Part shown: positions 6,069-6,930 of the stretch, in pieces
Layout: each line of letters opens with the position of its first letter
Numbering within the stretch: position 1 is the stretch's first letter
Assembly: GCA_904502145.1 (NCBI GenBank)
Contig: CAJGDH010000097.1
Coordinates: 1 to 6,930 of the forward strand
Source of the DNA: an uncultured Eubacterium sp.
GTDB taxonomy: Bacteria > Bacillota > Clostridia > Lachnospirales > Lachnospiraceae
Direction of reading: 5' to 3'
Length of the DNA: 6,930 bases
Notes under the pieces: model-generated
Databases searched by the model: none
What the model was told of the DNA's origin: nothing
What the model saw: the letters and a program-made list of their open reading frames with translations, nothing else
Translations under genes and position numbers: made by a program

Positions 6069-6930
6069 ATGATCAGAGTAGGGATAATCGGTTCCACCGG
6101 CTATGCGGGACAGGAGCTTGTCCGGCTTTTGCTGGGCCATAAAGAAGCGGAGATACGCTGGTATGGTTCGAGGTCTTATGTAGATCAGCCCTATGCGTCA
6201 GTTTTTCAGAATATGTTCCAGATCGTCCCGGATATCTGCAAAGGGGAGGATCTGGATAAGCTTTGTGAGGAAGTGGATGTGGTATTTACGGCTACTCCCC
6301 AGGGATTATGTGCTTCCCTCATCAGTGAGGAAGTATTATCCAGGATCAAGGTCATTGATCTTAGTGCGGATTTCCGAATCAAAGATGTCAGTGTCTATGA
6401 GGACTGGTACGGGATCACCCACAAGAGCCCGTCCTTTATCAGTGAAGCTGTGTACGGCCTTTGCGAATTCAACCGCGAAAAGATAGAGAAAGCCAGGCTG
6501 GTGGCCAATCCGGGCTGTTATCCCACCTGTTCTTTCCTGTCCATCTACCCTTTGGCCAGGGCGGGACTCATCGACATGAAATCGGTGATCATCGATGCGA
6601 AGTCAGGGACCTCCGGTGCGGGAAGAGGGGCCAAAATGGCCAATCTCTTCTGCGAGGTAAATGAAAGCATAAAAGCCTACGGTGTGGCCGGTCATCGCCA
6701 TACCCCGGAGATCGAGGAACAGCTGTCCTACGCTTCCGGCCAGGAGACCCTGGTGAACTTTACCCCCCACCTGGTTCCCATGAACAGGGGGATCCTGGTC
6801 ACGGCCTATGCCAACCTGAAGGAGGGAGTCAGCAGTGAAGAGATCCGCAGCCTCTATCAGGAAGCCTATAAGGATGAACAGTTCGTCCGTCTGCTTCCGG
6901 AGGGCATCTGCCCGGAGACCCGCTGGGTTG
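6069..6930 (+). CDS. argC: N-acetyl-gamma-glutamyl-phosphate reductase, 3'-truncated
   Basis: Reduces N-acetylglutamyl 5-phosphate to N-acetylglutamate 5-semialdehyde with NADPH, the third step of ornithine/arginine synthesis; cytoplasmic. The frame stays open to the window edge, giving 287 codons of an expected ~345. It opens MIRVGIIGSTGYAGQELVRLL, a Rossmann GxTGYxG motif. VFTATPQG and VIDLSADFRI follow, then the catalytic cysteine C150 in VANPGCYPTCS, SGTSGAGRGA (179-188), and the catalytic-site H209 in GVAGHRHTPEIEEQ. NFTPHLVPMNRGILVTAYA is also typical. The start has AAAGGAAGGA (6055-6064) just upstream. It is divergent from argGH; further ornithine genes (argJ, argB, argD) commonly follow argC but lie outside the window. 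High certainty. Confidence 0.96.
   Translation, partial: MIRVGIIGSTGYAGQELVRLLLGHKEAEIRWYGSRSYVDQPYASVFQNMFQIVPDICKGEDLDKLCEEVDVVFTATPQGLCASLISEEVLSRIKVIDLSADFRIKDVSVYEDWYGITHKSPSFISEAVYGLCEFNREKIEKARLVANPGCYPTCSFLSIYPLARAGLIDMKSVIIDAKSGTSGAGRGAKMANLFCEVNESIKAYGVAGHRHTPEIEEQLSYASGQETLVNFTPHLVPMNRGILVTAYANLKEGVSSEEIRSLYQEAYKDEQFVRLLPEGICPETRWV

Noticed and set aside
6193..6664. 97- and 67-residue frames within argC
   Set aside because: They are in other frames of argC, which is continuously open with intact catalytic motifs.

Overview
The window looks like ordinary chromosomal amino-acid biosynthesis DNA from a Firmicute of the class Clostridia, most likely a Lachnospiraceae-type gut anaerobe. 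This placement is an inference. It rests on the clostridial form of SerA with a C-terminal ACT domain, the archaeal/clostridial-type Asd, the ArgG with a CCCVDCGQGEELEG segment, strong AGGAGG ribosome binding sites, and moderate-GC genes with AT-rich spacers. No database search was possible.

Layout. Bases 1-925 hold the 3' three quarters of serA (phosphoglycerate dehydrogenase), cut by the left edge. The first ~58 bases are a fold-back of the gene's own sequence and probably not genomic. A 63-bp spacer follows, made mostly of a 13-bp tandem repeat. Then come asd (aspartate-semialdehyde dehydrogenase) and, 9 bp later, a small MscS-type mechanosensitive channel gene. All three run on the + strand and are probably co-transcribed. 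A strong bidirectional terminator at 2990-3035 separates them from the convergent argG-argH operon on the - strand (argG 5715-4489, argH 4451-3069). A 353-bp AT-rich divergent spacer (5716-6068) then leads to argC on the + strand, which is cut by the right edge after 287 codons.

How the genes work together. SerA feeds serine/glycine synthesis and Asd feeds the lysine/threonine/methionine branch. The MscS channel has no metabolic link that I can see and seems simply to share the transcript. ArgC makes N-acetylglutamate semialdehyde early in ornithine synthesis, and ArgG plus ArgH convert citrulline to arginine. The divergent arg arrangement therefore places both ends of arginine synthesis under one control region. 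That region has three copies of GAATAAATAT resembling ArgR/AhrC operator halves, plausible promoters in both directions, and a speculative arginine-rich mini-ORF upstream of argC.

I see no undescribed multi-gene system, mobile element, CRISPR array or RNA gene. The items most worth a second look are the fold-back at the left edge, the 13-bp repeat that appears to derive from the last codons of serA, and the layered control region between argG and argC.
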